Shown here: positions 1 to 9,713 of the stretch, piece after piece
How positions within the stretch are numbered: the stretch's first letter is position 1
How the letters are laid out: each line of letters opens with the position of its first letter
Source of the DNA: Cupriavidus numazuensis
GTDB lineage: Bacteria > Pseudomonadota > Gammaproteobacteria > Burkholderiales > Burkholderiaceae
Reading direction: 5' to 3'
Length of the DNA stretch: 64,000 bases
Assembly: GCF_905397435.1 (NCBI RefSeq)
Contig: NZ_CAJPVI010000016.1
Span: forward strand, 1 to 64,000
The notes under the pieces: model-generated
What the model saw: only the letters and a program-made list of their open reading frames with translations
Databases searched by the model: none
What the model was told of the DNA's origin: nothing
Position numbers and translations under genes: made by a program

Positions 1-285
1 AGATCTACAACTGAATTGCCGGTGCCTTCTGCTTAGTGGGCCGGGGCGCGTTCATTCCATCTTTTTGTCGCTCGGACAAAAAGTGACTCGCCGGCTACGC
101 CGGCGAAACCGTGGCGCCAGCCAAGAACGACACATCAACCCCAACCACCGAACCCCCGCCGGCTACGCCGGCGAAACAGCGGCGCATGCCAAGCACGACA
201 ACTCAATCCCACGAGAAGCCCTGCCGGCTACGCCGGCGAAACAGCCGCGCACGCCAAGTACGAAAACCCAACCAACCCAAAAAAC
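1..285. repeat. Gene-free flank with hairpin and three tandem 66-base repeats
   Basis: No credible gene is seen here. A perfect 9-bp stem with loop gctcg lies at 61-83. It is followed by three copies of the core gccggctacgccggcgaaac at 90-109, 158-177 and 223-242, about 66 bases apart. Each copy is followed by a variant of gcGGCGC..GCCAAG.ACGA. The core itself folds as gccggc/gccggc with a 3-base loop. The same hairpin-plus-core arrangement recurs at 50821-50960 and, inverted, at 50187-50263, so this is probably the right end of a dispersed element cut by the window edge. It sits just past the stop codon of mocA (minus strand). Confidence 0.7.
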
Positions 286-891
286 CTACTTAATATCCCC
301 CGGCAAATCCACATCCCGAAACGCCCCCTCATCCTCCGTCAGAATCCGCGTCACAGGTTGCGTCTTCAAAAGCGCCCGCGCCCCCTCATCCCCATCAAGC
401 TTCAGCAACTCTTCCCGCCAGGCCGCGCCAAAACCAACCGGATGTCCGCGCTGCCCATCGCGCCACGGCGCAGCAATCGTATCGGGAGCGGTGATGGTCA
501 ACGCCACAGCCCGAACCAACTCCAACGGCAGCCAAGGCATGTCGGCCAGCGCCACTACCCAGCCATGCGCATCGGGCGTGGCCGCGACCGCCGCGCGCAG
601 CGCAGCGCCCATGCCGGCCTCGGCCTCGGCAGCCTCGATCACACGACAGCCCCCACGCCGCAGTTCTTCCGCCAACGCAGGATTGCCGGGCCGGATCACG
701 GCAATCGATTCGGGCAGCGCAGCCGCCAGCGTGCGCGCGCTGCGCCATGCGATGGTGCGGCCATCAGGCAGCTTTTCCAGCAGCTTGTTGCGCTGGCCAT
801 TGGCGTCGAAGCGCCGGCCGAATCCGGCCGCCAGGAGAATCCCCGTCGGCAGGTCGGTCTTGATCAGCGGAGCATTGCGGGCAGCATTCAT
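286..891 (-). CDS. mocA: Molybdenum cofactor cytidylyltransferase-like NTP transferase (MocA family)
   Basis: 201-residue MobA-like nucleotidyltransferase. Family members of this type transfer CMP from CTP to molybdopterin, making the MCD cofactor used by xanthine-oxidase-family hydroxylases. The nucleotide-binding motif LLAAGFGRR is at residues 19-27 with a following Lys36, the metal-binding ADMPW is at 116-120, and GHPVGFG at 149-155. The start MNAARNAP was chosen because it lies 14 bases after the xdhC stop and places the AAGxGRR motif at the usual distance from the N-terminus; a longer open frame upstream only shadows xdhC. It is the last gene of the cox-like operon, which fits a role in maturing CoxL. 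A CoxL-specific cofactor supply is an inference. Confidence 0.85.
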   Translation of the reverse strand: MNAARNAPLIKTDLPTGILLAAGFGRRFDANGQRNKLLEKLPDGRTIAWRSARTLAAALPESIAVIRPGNPALAEELRRGGCRVIEAAEAEAGMGAALRAAVAATPDAHGWVVALADMPWLPLELVRAVALTITAPDTIAAPWRDGQRGHPVGFGAAWREELLKLDGDEGARALLKTQPVTRILTEDEGAFRDVDLPGDIK

Positions 892-905
892 GGCGAAACT
901 CACAC

Positions 906-1928
906 TCAGGTGTCGCAGCTGCTGCCGGTTCCCGCGGCCAGTTCCCGTGCCGCCTTGGCGCCTTCCACCTGCAGGATGTCGGGCAGCGAGACGTGGTTCT
1001 TGGCGGCCACGACTTCGGCGAGGATGGAGATGGCGATCTCGGGCGGCGTGCGGCTGCCGATGAAGATGCCGACCGGACCGTGCAGTCGCGCGAGCTGTAC
1101 ATCGTTCAGGTCGAATTCCTTGAGACGTTCGCGCCGGGCCTGGTTGTTGCGGCGCGAGCCCAGCGCGCCGACGTAGAACGCGCGCGTGCGCAGCGCTTCC
1201 ATCAGGGCCAGGTCGTCGAGCTTGGGGTCGTGCGTGAGCGCAATCACCGCGCAGCGCTCGTCGAGCTTCATGTCCGTCACGGTGTCGTCGGGCATGGTGC
1301 GGACCATCGTCACGCCGGGGATGTCCCAGGTTTCCGTGTATTCCTCGCGCGGATCGCACACGGTGACCTGGAAGCCCAGGCCCACGGCAATCTGGCACAG
1401 GTATTTCGACAACTGCCCGGCGCCGATCACCAGCATGCGGTAGCGCGGGCCATGGACGGTCAGCAGCGAATTGCCGTCAAAGACGAGGCCGTCGGTAGCC
1501 TCGGCCGGGCCCAGTGTGGCCTTGCCGGTGGCCATGTCGAGCGTGCGTGTCACCAGCCGGCCGTTTTCGACCGCGTCGAGCAATTCCGCGATACCGCTCG
1601 CCGGCTTGAGCGGCTCGGTCACCAGTTCGATGGTGCCGCCGCACGGCAGGCCGAAGCGGTGGGCTTCTTCGGCGCTGATGCCGTACTTGACCGATTCGGG
1701 ATGGTCCGCGGTGATGCCAAGCCGGCGCACGCGGTCGATGAGATCGTCTTCGATGCAGCCGCCGGAGACCGAGCCGACGACAAGCCCGTCGTCGCGCACG
1801 GCCAGCATGGCGCCTTCGGGGCGGGGCGACGAGCCCCAGGTTCTGACTACCGTGACCAGAAGCACGCGGTGGCCTTCCTGCTGCCACCGTACGCTGCTTC
1901 TCAGGACTTCGAGATCCACGCTGTCCAT
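906..1928 (-). CDS. xdhC: XdhC/CoxI family molybdenum-cofactor insertion chaperone
   Basis: 340 residues. XdhC proteins bind molybdenum cofactor, protect it and help its sulfuration and insertion into xanthine-dehydrogenase-family large subunits. The N-terminal XdhC/CoxI domain shows SGGCIE (55-60) and GLPCGG (93-98). The C-terminal XdhC Rossmann domain starts with VIGAGQLS near 167-174. The start overlaps the end of coxG by 28 bases, which suggests translational coupling. In cox operons this position is held by CoxF/CoxI-type proteins, so the symbol could equally be coxI. Family assignment is firm; the client CoxL is inferred from the operon. Confidence 0.9.
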   Translation of the reverse strand: MDSVDLEVLRSSVRWQQEGHRVLLVTVVRTWGSSPRPEGAMLAVRDDGLVVGSVSGGCIEDDLIDRVRRLGITADHPESVKYGISAEEAHRFGLPCGGTIELVTEPLKPASGIAELLDAVENGRLVTRTLDMATGKATLGPAEATDGLVFDGNSLLTVHGPRYRMLVIGAGQLSKYLCQIAVGLGFQVTVCDPREEYTETWDIPGVTMVRTMPDDTVTDMKLDERCAVIALTHDPKLDDLALMEALRTRAFYVGALGSRRNNQARRERLKEFDLNDVQLARLHGPVGIFIGSRTPPEIAISILAEVVAAKNHVSLPDILQVEGAKAARELAAGTGSSCDT

Positions 1929-2449
1929 GATCGCTTCCGCTTGGGTTCCTCTGTTTGTTGCGTATCGCCGCCTTCGGGGGCGGCGTCTTGTTGTTGTGCG
2001 GCTTCATCCGGTGCAGACAGCGCCTCGGTGAAACGCGTGAAGAAGGCGTCCGCCATCTTGCGCGCCGCGGCGTCTACCAGCCGCGAGCCGATCTGGGCGA
2101 TCTTGCCGCCCACCTGCGCATTGACCACGTACGTGAGAACCGTTTCGTCGCCGTCAGGTTCCAGGTTCACGCGTGCGGACCCCTTGCCGAAGCCCGCAGC
2201 GCCGCCCTGTCCGTCGAACTGGATCGTGTAGCTGTCGGGCGCCTGGATGTCCTGCAGCGCCATGCGGCCCTTGAACCGGGCCTTGACCGGACCGACCGCC
2301 GCGGTCAATGCGAGCTGGTAGGCATTTTCGCCGTCAGGCTCGATGCTCTCACATCCGGGAATGCACTGCTTGAGCAGCGCCGTGTCGTTGAGGGCCTCCC
2401 ATGCCACTTGCTGGGGCACCGGCAGGCGCTGGCTCTGGTTCATTTCCAT
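1901..2449 (-). CDS. coxG: CoxG-like SRPBCC domain protein
   Basis: 182 residues, START/SRPBCC fold family of CoxG (carbon monoxide dehydrogenase subunit G). Residues 1-145 match the conserved CoxG core, opening with QRLPVPQQVAWEALNDTALL and containing the CIPGCE segment near residue 30 and the VNAQVGGKIAQIGSRL region. The tail is acidic and Gln-rich, then basic (KRKRSWTAWISKS). In Oligotropha, CoxG helps recruit the enzyme to the cytoplasmic membrane; that role here is inferred. It lies between coxE and xdhC with short spacing, so it is probably co-transcribed with them. Confidence 0.9.
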   Translation of the reverse strand: MEMNQSQRLPVPQQVAWEALNDTALLKQCIPGCESIEPDGENAYQLALTAAVGPVKARFKGRMALQDIQAPDSYTIQFDGQGGAAGFGKGSARVNLEPDGDETVLTYVVNAQVGGKIAQIGSRLVDAAARKMADAFFTRFTEALSAPDEAAQQQDAAPEGGDTQQTEEPKRKRSWTAWISKS

Positions 2450-2470
2450 GGGGCGGGTTCCTTGTTTATT

Positions 2471-3700
2471 TCATAGGTGAAACGAAGCCACTGGCGCCGG
2501 GCTCGTGCGAGGCTCGGACAGCAAGCCCTGCAACGCGAGCAGGCTGTCGAGATTGTGGGCCGGGCGCAGGGCGTCCACATGCGGCAGGATAGCCTGTACG
2601 CCGCGCGCCTGCGGTGCGAAACCAGGGTAGCGCAGCAGCGGATTGAGCCAGATGATGCGGTGCGCAAAGCGCCGCAGCCGCGCCATCTCGTTGCCGAGCA
2701 AATCGATGTGTTCGTGATCGAGCCCGTCGGTGACGAGCAGCACCGTGGCGCGTCCCGATAGCGTGCGGCGCGCCCACTGGCGGTTGAAGGTGGCCAGCGC
2801 CTCGCCGATGCGCGTGCCGCCGGCCCAGTCGCGCACCTGGCCGGTGATGACGGCCACGGCCTCGTCGGGATCGCGTTCGCGCAAGGCGCGCGTGATGTTG
2901 GTCAGCCGCGTGCCGAACAGGAACACCGACAGCCGTTCGCGTGACAGCGTCAGCGCATGGCAGAAGTACAGCACCGCGCGCGAGTACTGGCTCATCGAGC
3001 CGGAGATGTCGAGCAGCAGGACGACCGGCGGCTTGCGTTCGGCGTGGCGGCGGTATTTCCAGCGCAGCCATTCGCCATGCTGGCGTACTGCCAGGCGCGC
3101 ACTGGCGCGCAGGTCGGCGTGAGCTCCGCTGCTGGCCGGACGCAGCCGACGTGTGCGTTCCATCGCAAGGTGCGCGCGGCGCTTGCGTATCAGGTGCTGA
3201 AGCGCGCGCCATTCCTGCGCGGTCAGCGTTTCGAAATCGCGTTGGGCCAGGCGCTCCTGATCGGAGAAGGTCAGCGGTACCGCCATGCGTTCCGCTTCGG
3301 TCTGTTGCGGACGCGCGGGTAGTTCGGGCTGGCGTGCGGCGAGTGCATCGGCAAGCCGGTTGCTGCGGCGCGGCGGCGGCGCGCCAGCATCGACGCGCGG
3401 CAGCAGCATCGCGCGCAGCTTGCCTTCCCAGTCGGGGTCACGCCAGAACAGGTCGAATGCGGCATCGAACAGCGGGCGCTGGTCCGGGCCTGTGAGCACC
3501 AGTGAGGCCAGCGCGGCGCGCACGTCGTCGCGCTGGCCGATGTCCACGTATTGCAGCGCTTCCAGGGCGTCGATCGAATGCGCAGGGGACAGCGCGAAGC
3601 CGCCGTCGTGCAGCAGGCGCATGAAATGCGTGACGTTGCGGGCCAGCACCGGCAGGGCGGGGCCGGGCTTGCTGGTGCGAGCTGGGTGCAGCGTGGCCAT
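2471..3700 (-). CDS. coxE: CoxE-like VWA-domain protein
   Basis: 409 residues. CoxE partners with the MoxR-type AAA+ protein CoxD in assembling the active site of CoxL. The C-terminal von Willebrand factor A domain has the metal-ion-dependent adhesion motif DISGSMS at 231-237, with a conserved TDG-type loop (VTDGLDHEHIDLL) further on. The N-terminal 150 residues contain the usual CoxE helical region. The start is only 3 bases after the coxD stop, a coupled pair typical of MoxR-VWA systems. No signal peptide is seen, so it is cytoplasmic. Confidence 0.92.
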   Translation of the reverse strand: MATLHPARTSKPGPALPVLARNVTHFMRLLHDGGFALSPAHSIDALEALQYVDIGQRDDVRAALASLVLTGPDQRPLFDAAFDLFWRDPDWEGKLRAMLLPRVDAGAPPPRRSNRLADALAARQPELPARPQQTEAERMAVPLTFSDQERLAQRDFETLTAQEWRALQHLIRKRRAHLAMERTRRLRPASSGAHADLRASARLAVRQHGEWLRWKYRRHAERKPPVVLLLDISGSMSQYSRAVLYFCHALTLSRERLSVFLFGTRLTNITRALRERDPDEAVAVITGQVRDWAGGTRIGEALATFNRQWARRTLSGRATVLLVTDGLDHEHIDLLGNEMARLRRFAHRIIWLNPLLRYPGFAPQARGVQAILPHVDALRPAHNLDSLLALQGLLSEPRTSPAPVASFHL

Positions 3701-3703
3701 CGG

Positions 3704-4600
3704 TCAGGTCGCGGCTGATGTGCCTGCGAGCAGTTCGGCGACGGTGGGGCCGTCGGCGCGGGCCAGGTCGTCCTGGTACTTGAGCAGTACGCCGAGCGTG
3801 TCACGCACGGACTGCGGGTCGAGTTCGGTGACGCCGAGCGCGGACAGCGCGCGGCACCAGTCGATGGCCTCGGCGATGCCAGGGGCCTTGAACAGGTCGA
3901 TGCCGCGCAGGCGGTGGATGAAATCGACAGCCTGCGCTTGCAGTTTCGCGGCGGCTTCGGGGGCTCTTGCGGCGACGATCTGGAGTTCGCGGTCGCGTTG
4001 CGGGTAGCCCATCCATTGGTACAGGCAGCGGCGCTTCAGGGCGTCATGGACTTCGCGTGTGCGGTTGGAGGTGACGACGATCAGTGGTGGCCGCTCGGCG
4101 CGGATCACGCCGATTTCTGGGATCGACACCTGGTATTCGGAGAGGACTTCCAGCAGGAAGGCTTCGAAGGGTTCGTCGGCGCGGTCGATTTCGTCGATCA
4201 GCAGGACGCGGGGGGAGTTCGGTGCTGCGGGGTCCGGGAGCAGGGCTTCGAGCAGCGGACGCTTGAGCAGGTAGTCGTCGTGGTAGAGCGATTGCGCTTC
4301 GGGGCGCTCGCCGCGGGCTTCGGCTACGCGGAGGGCCATGATTTGGCGGGGGTAGTCCCATTCATATAGGGCGCTGGCGGCGTCCAGGCCTTCGTAGCAC
4401 TGCAGGCGTAGCAGCCGGGTGCCCATTACCTCGGCCATGGCTTGCGCCAGGGCTGTCTTGCCTACGCCGGGTTCGCCTTCGAGGAATAGCGGGCGCTGCA
4501 TGCGCAGGGCCAGGTACAGGACGGTCGCGGTTTCGCGGTCGGCGAAGTATTGGTGGGATTGGAGGAGGGAGAGGGTGTGGTCGATGGAGGTGGGTTGCAT
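3704..4600 (-). CDS. coxD: CoxD-like MoxR family AAA+ ATPase
   Basis: 298 residues. MoxR AAA+ ATPase: Walker A GEPGVGKT at 42-49, Walker B LIDEID at 134-139, sensor-1 VVTSNRTREV further on, and the C-terminal lid. In Oligotropha, CoxD is the chaperone needed to insert sulfur and copper into the CoxL active site. Here CoxL lacks the copper-ligand cysteine signature, so only the general maturation role carries over. It is separated from the upstream coxM by 343 bases that hold a structured element, and may have its own promoter or depend on readthrough. Confidence 0.93.
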   Translation of the reverse strand: MQPTSIDHTLSLLQSHQYFADRETATVLYLALRMQRPLFLEGEPGVGKTALAQAMAEVMGTRLLRLQCYEGLDAASALYEWDYPRQIMALRVAEARGERPEAQSLYHDDYLLKRPLLEALLPDPAAPNSPRVLLIDEIDRADEPFEAFLLEVLSEYQVSIPEIGVIRAERPPLIVVTSNRTREVHDALKRRCLYQWMGYPQRDRELQIVAARAPEAAAKLQAQAVDFIHRLRGIDLFKAPGIAEAIDWCRALSALGVTELDPQSVRDTLGVLLKYQDDLARADGPTVAELLAGTSAAT

Positions 4601-4943
4601 GGCGCGTTTCGTTGCTGCGTGCGTTGTTGCTTGGCTTTGGCGCCGGGGCTATAGCCTCCTTCGGAGGCTACTTCTTCTTTGTCTCGCCAAAGAAGAAGCA
4701 AGAAAGGCGACCCCGTGATCGGCGACACCCCCTCGCGCTCAGCCAGCTCCGCGGCGCTCGCGCAAAACTCGCGGCCTGAACGGCCGCTCAGACACTGCGC
4801 GAGCTGTCCGGGGCGCAGCCCCGGACGACCGCGGAGCCGGCCGAGCGCGAGGCGCCGATCAAGGGGAAGGAACGGCCAAACCATCGCTGTTTCGATGGCG
4901 TTGGCTGCGGCTTCTCCTTTCGCGGCGCTCCGCTTCCTCTCGT
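4601..4943. repeat. Structured multi-hairpin intergenic element between coxD and coxM
   Basis: No gene is seen. Two adjacent hairpins come first: an 8-bp stem with a 3-base loop at 4652-4670, and a 10-bp stem with loop gtctcgcc at 4671-4698. Then 4717-4860 folds as a three-way junction. Its outer stem pairs 4717-4724 with 4853-4860, 4731-4740 with 4843-4852 (perfect 10 bp), and ctccgcgg 4747-4754 with 4829-4836. One branch pairs 4756-4764 with 4796-4804 and carries an inner stem gcggcc/ggccgc (4771-4787). The other is tccggggc/gccccgga (4807-4825). All pairings were read directly. Function is unknown; a dispersed REP-like element or an RNA that modulates operon readthrough are possibilities. 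Confidence 0.75.
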
Positions 4944-5738
4944 CTAGCCTGCTGCCTCCACGGCTCTCGCTGCCAGCACCGGAATCAAGTGAGCGCGGTA
5001 CTCGGGGGATGCGTGCAGGTCGGCGTTGAGTTTTGATGGATCGACCTTGACCGCTTTGGCTGCCGCTGGCGTGAAGCTTGCCGCTAGTGCTTGTTCCAGC
5101 GGCTGGCAGCGGAACACGCTGTCGGCTGCGCCGGTGACGGCGACTCGCACATTGCCGCCGGTGCGCGCGACCATCACGCCGACCAGTGCGAAGCGCGAAG
5201 CCGGGTTGCGGAACTTGATGTAGGCCGCTTTCTCGGGGATCGGGAAGCGCACGGCGGTGATCAACTCGTCTGGCTCTAGCGCGGTTTCATACAGGCCCTT
5301 GAAGAAATCATCGGCGGCGATGGTGCGGCGGTCGGTGACTACCGTTGCGTTCAGCCCCAGTACGGCGGCCGGGTAGCACGCGGCGGGGTCGTCGTTGGCG
5401 AGCGAGCCGCCAATGGTGCCCATCGCGCGGACCTGGCGGTCGCCGATGCCTTCGGCCAATGCGGCCAGCGCGGGGATGCGCTGGCGTACGTCGGCGTTGG
5501 CGGCAACGTCGGCGTGGCGTGCGGCGGCGCCGATCACGACTTCGTTGCCTTCGACGCGAATGTCGGCCATGCCGGGAATGCGCGCCACGTCGATGAGCGT
5601 GGATGGCGAGGCGAGGCGCAGCTTCATCGCGGCCAGCAGGCTCTGGCCGCCGGCCAGGAACTTGGCGTCGGGGTCGGCCTTGAGTTTTGCGACGGCCGCC
5701 TTGGCATCCGCTGCACGTTCAAACTGGAATGCGTACAT
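4944..5738 (-). CDS. coxM: CoxM-like FAD-binding medium subunit of molybdenum hydroxylase
   Basis: 264 residues, slightly shorter than the usual 270-290. FAD-binding subunit of the xanthine-oxidase family that passes electrons from the 2Fe-2S subunit to FAD. Family FAD motifs are visible: AGGQS at 29-33 and TIGGSLANDDPAA at 108-120. The C-terminal CO-dehydrogenase flavoprotein domain follows (VAVTGAADSVFRC onward). It is 30 bases downstream of coxL and expected in the same transcript. The three subunits should form an (LMS)2 heterohexamer. Confidence 0.93.
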   Translation of the reverse strand: MYAFQFERAADAKAAVAKLKADPDAKFLAGGQSLLAAMKLRLASPSTLIDVARIPGMADIRVEGNEVVIGAAARHADVAANADVRQRIPALAALAEGIGDRQVRAMGTIGGSLANDDPAACYPAAVLGLNATVVTDRRTIAADDFFKGLYETALEPDELITAVRFPIPEKAAYIKFRNPASRFALVGVMVARTGGNVRVAVTGAADSVFRCQPLEQALAASFTPAAAKAVKVDPSKLNADLHASPEYRAHLIPVLAARAVEAAG

Positions 5739-5768
5739 GTCGGTTTCCTTTGTGGTTCGTCGGCGGAC

Positions 5769-8144
<2,376 letters not shown>

Positions 8145-8156
8145 GGCTGGCCTCCC

Positions 8157-8657
8157 TTACTCGGCGCTCGCGGCGGTGCCCGCGTGCATGGCGGCCTGGC
8201 CCTGCTGCACGGCCTTGACAATGTTGTGATACCCCGTGCAGCGGCACAGGTTGCCTTCGAGCTGCTGGCGGATCGTGGTGGCGTCCGCATCCGGTCGGGC
8301 GTTCACGAGCGCGGTGGCTGCCATGACCATGCCGGGCGTGCAGAAGCCGCATTGCAGGCCGTGGCATTCGCGGAAGGCTTCCTGCATCGGGTGCAGGCCG
8401 TCGCCGACTTCGTGGCCGGCCAGACCTTCGATGGTCGTGACGCTGGCACCATCGGCCTGCACGGCGAGGATATTGCAGGACTTGATCGCGCGTCCGTCCA
8501 GGTGGATCGTGCAGGCGCCGCACTGCGCGGTATCGCAGCCGACATGCGTGCCGGTCAGCCGAAGCTGTTCGCGCAGGAACTGGACGAGTAGGGTGTTGGG
8601 TTCTACCTGCGCGTCAACGGCCTTGCCATTGACCGTCAGGCGGATCGGAATCGGCAT
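8157..8657 (-). CDS. coxS: CoxS-like 2Fe-2S small subunit of molybdenum hydroxylase
   Basis: 166 residues from this start. Two 2Fe-2S clusters: a plant-ferredoxin type (C41, C46, C49, C61) and the alpha-helical type (C103, C106, C138, C140), all conserved. It carries electrons from the Mo centre to FAD in CoxM. An in-frame ATG four codons upstream (8669) is possible, but the chosen ATG is preceded by GGAG at 6-base spacing and gives the N-terminus [11 protein letters not shown] typical of the family. First gene of the minus-strand operon; its promoter must lie within 8658-8945. Confidence 0.93.
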   Translation of the reverse strand: MPIPIRLTVNGKAVDAQVEPNTLLVQFLREQLRLTGTHVGCDTAQCGACTIHLDGRAIKSCNILAVQADGASVTTIEGLAGHEVGDGLHPMQEAFRECHGLQCGFCTPGMVMAATALVNARPDADATTIRQQLEGNLCRCTGYHNIVKAVQQGQAAMHAGTAASAE

Positions 8658-8945
8658 GCTTGTCTCCATGAGGGGTGGACGCGCATGACCAATTCCCAGG
8701 AACCCGAAAGAACAGCGCGGGACTGGCCACGACGCGGTACTGCCGTTTGCTACGGCTATTTCGTGATATTGGTGCTGCCGGTGCTGCCCACGGCTTTGGC
8801 CGTGCGGGAGTAAAACTCCCGGCGGCCGGCGAACGTTTGGCCGCGACGGGCTCTAACAGTTAATCACAAATCGCCGGGCGGTGCCATGCGGGTTCCCGTG
8901 CCCCCGAGCGCCAGGAGGGTGGCGGCTAGAATGCTGAGGCCGCCC
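8658..8945. promoter_or_regulatory. Divergent intergenic region upstream of coxS and the DedA-like gene
   Basis: 288 bases between divergent genes, so both promoters should lie here. Two neighbouring hairpins are seen: cacggc/gccgtg with a 4-base loop at 8789-8804, and a perfect cgggagt/actcccg with loop aaa at 8805-8821. No convincing -35/-10 pair or regulator binding site was recognised for either gene. Confidence 0.4.
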
Positions 8946-9554
8946 ATGGCACTACCGATACCCCGGCACCACGACATGGAAGCCTTCTTCGACTGGCTGT
9001 TCGAGACCGTCGCCCTCCCCAAGGTGGGCCTGCCCGCGATCTTCGTCGTGAGCCTGGTGTCGGCCACGCTGCTGCCGCTGGGCTCGGAGCCGGCCGTCTT
9101 CGGCTATATCAAGCTCAACCCGGACATGTTCTGGCCCGCCGTGCTGGTCGCCACGCTGGGCAACACCGCGGGCGGGGCCATCGACTGGTGGCTCGGCTAC
9201 GCCGCCAAGCTCGCGCTGGTGCGTTACCGCAAGCGGCGCCAGATGCGCGAGCACGAGCGGGAGCACCTTGAGCATCGCCGTCATGTGCGCAAGCCCACCA
9301 AGCCAAAGCTCGACGCACGCTACTTCCACTGGATGAAGCGGCTCGGCCCGCCCACGCTTCTGCTGTCATGGTTGCCTGCTATTGGTGATCCATTGTGCAC
9401 ATTGGCAGGGTGGCTACGATTGTCGTTCTGGCCGAGCCTGGTCTACATGGCGATCGGCAAATTCCTGCGATATCTGGCCATGACTGCCAGTCTGCTGTGG
9501 ATTCCGGACAGTTTTTGGCACAACATTGCCCAGATATTGCGGTCGTGGTTCTGA
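8946..9554 (+). CDS. YqaA/DedA-family (VTT domain) membrane protein
   Basis: 202 residues from this start. Short SNARE-associated/VTT (DedA-like) membrane protein resembling YqaA. The first hydrophobic block is GLPAIFVVSLVSATLLPLGS, followed by a GNTAGGAIDWWLGY motif typical of YqaA. A basic cytoplasmic stretch (KRRQMREHEREHLEHRRH) and two further hydrophobic segments follow. DedA proteins are linked to lipid scrambling and envelope integrity; the substrate is unknown for this one. The start MALPIP was chosen because GAGG lies 6 bases before it. ATGs at 8886, 8931 and 8976 are alternatives; MEAFFDWLF at 8976 gives the most family-like N-terminus. Confidence 0.8.
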   Translation: MALPIPRHHDMEAFFDWLFETVALPKVGLPAIFVVSLVSATLLPLGSEPAVFGYIKLNPDMFWPAVLVATLGNTAGGAIDWWLGYAAKLALVRYRKRRQMREHEREHLEHRRHVRKPTKPKLDARYFHWMKRLGPPTLLLSWLPAIGDPLCTLAGWLRLSFWPSLVYMAIGKFLRYLAMTASLLWIPDSFWHNIAQILRSWF

Positions 9555-9713
9555 ATCCTTGCGTGTCGAGTGATGCACAAAGCGCCGCTAAACCCTTGTT
9601 CCGGCACGGGTTGTGCCATGTTGCGGCGCGGCGAAACCGTGCCATGCAGTACAATCGCCCTTTAATGAACGATCGGCGCACCCCTTCAGTGCGCAGCAGG
9701 AAGCGGTCCCCCC

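Noticed and set aside
88-242. Repeat array considered as CRISPR
   Set aside because: Only three repeats, the core is a self-complementary hairpin, spacers are similar to each other, and no cas genes are present.
286-1398. Extended 370-residue version of the MocA protein
   Set aside because: The upstream 169 codons lie entirely inside xdhC in another frame and show no family similarity; the start at 891 fits the family and the operon spacing.
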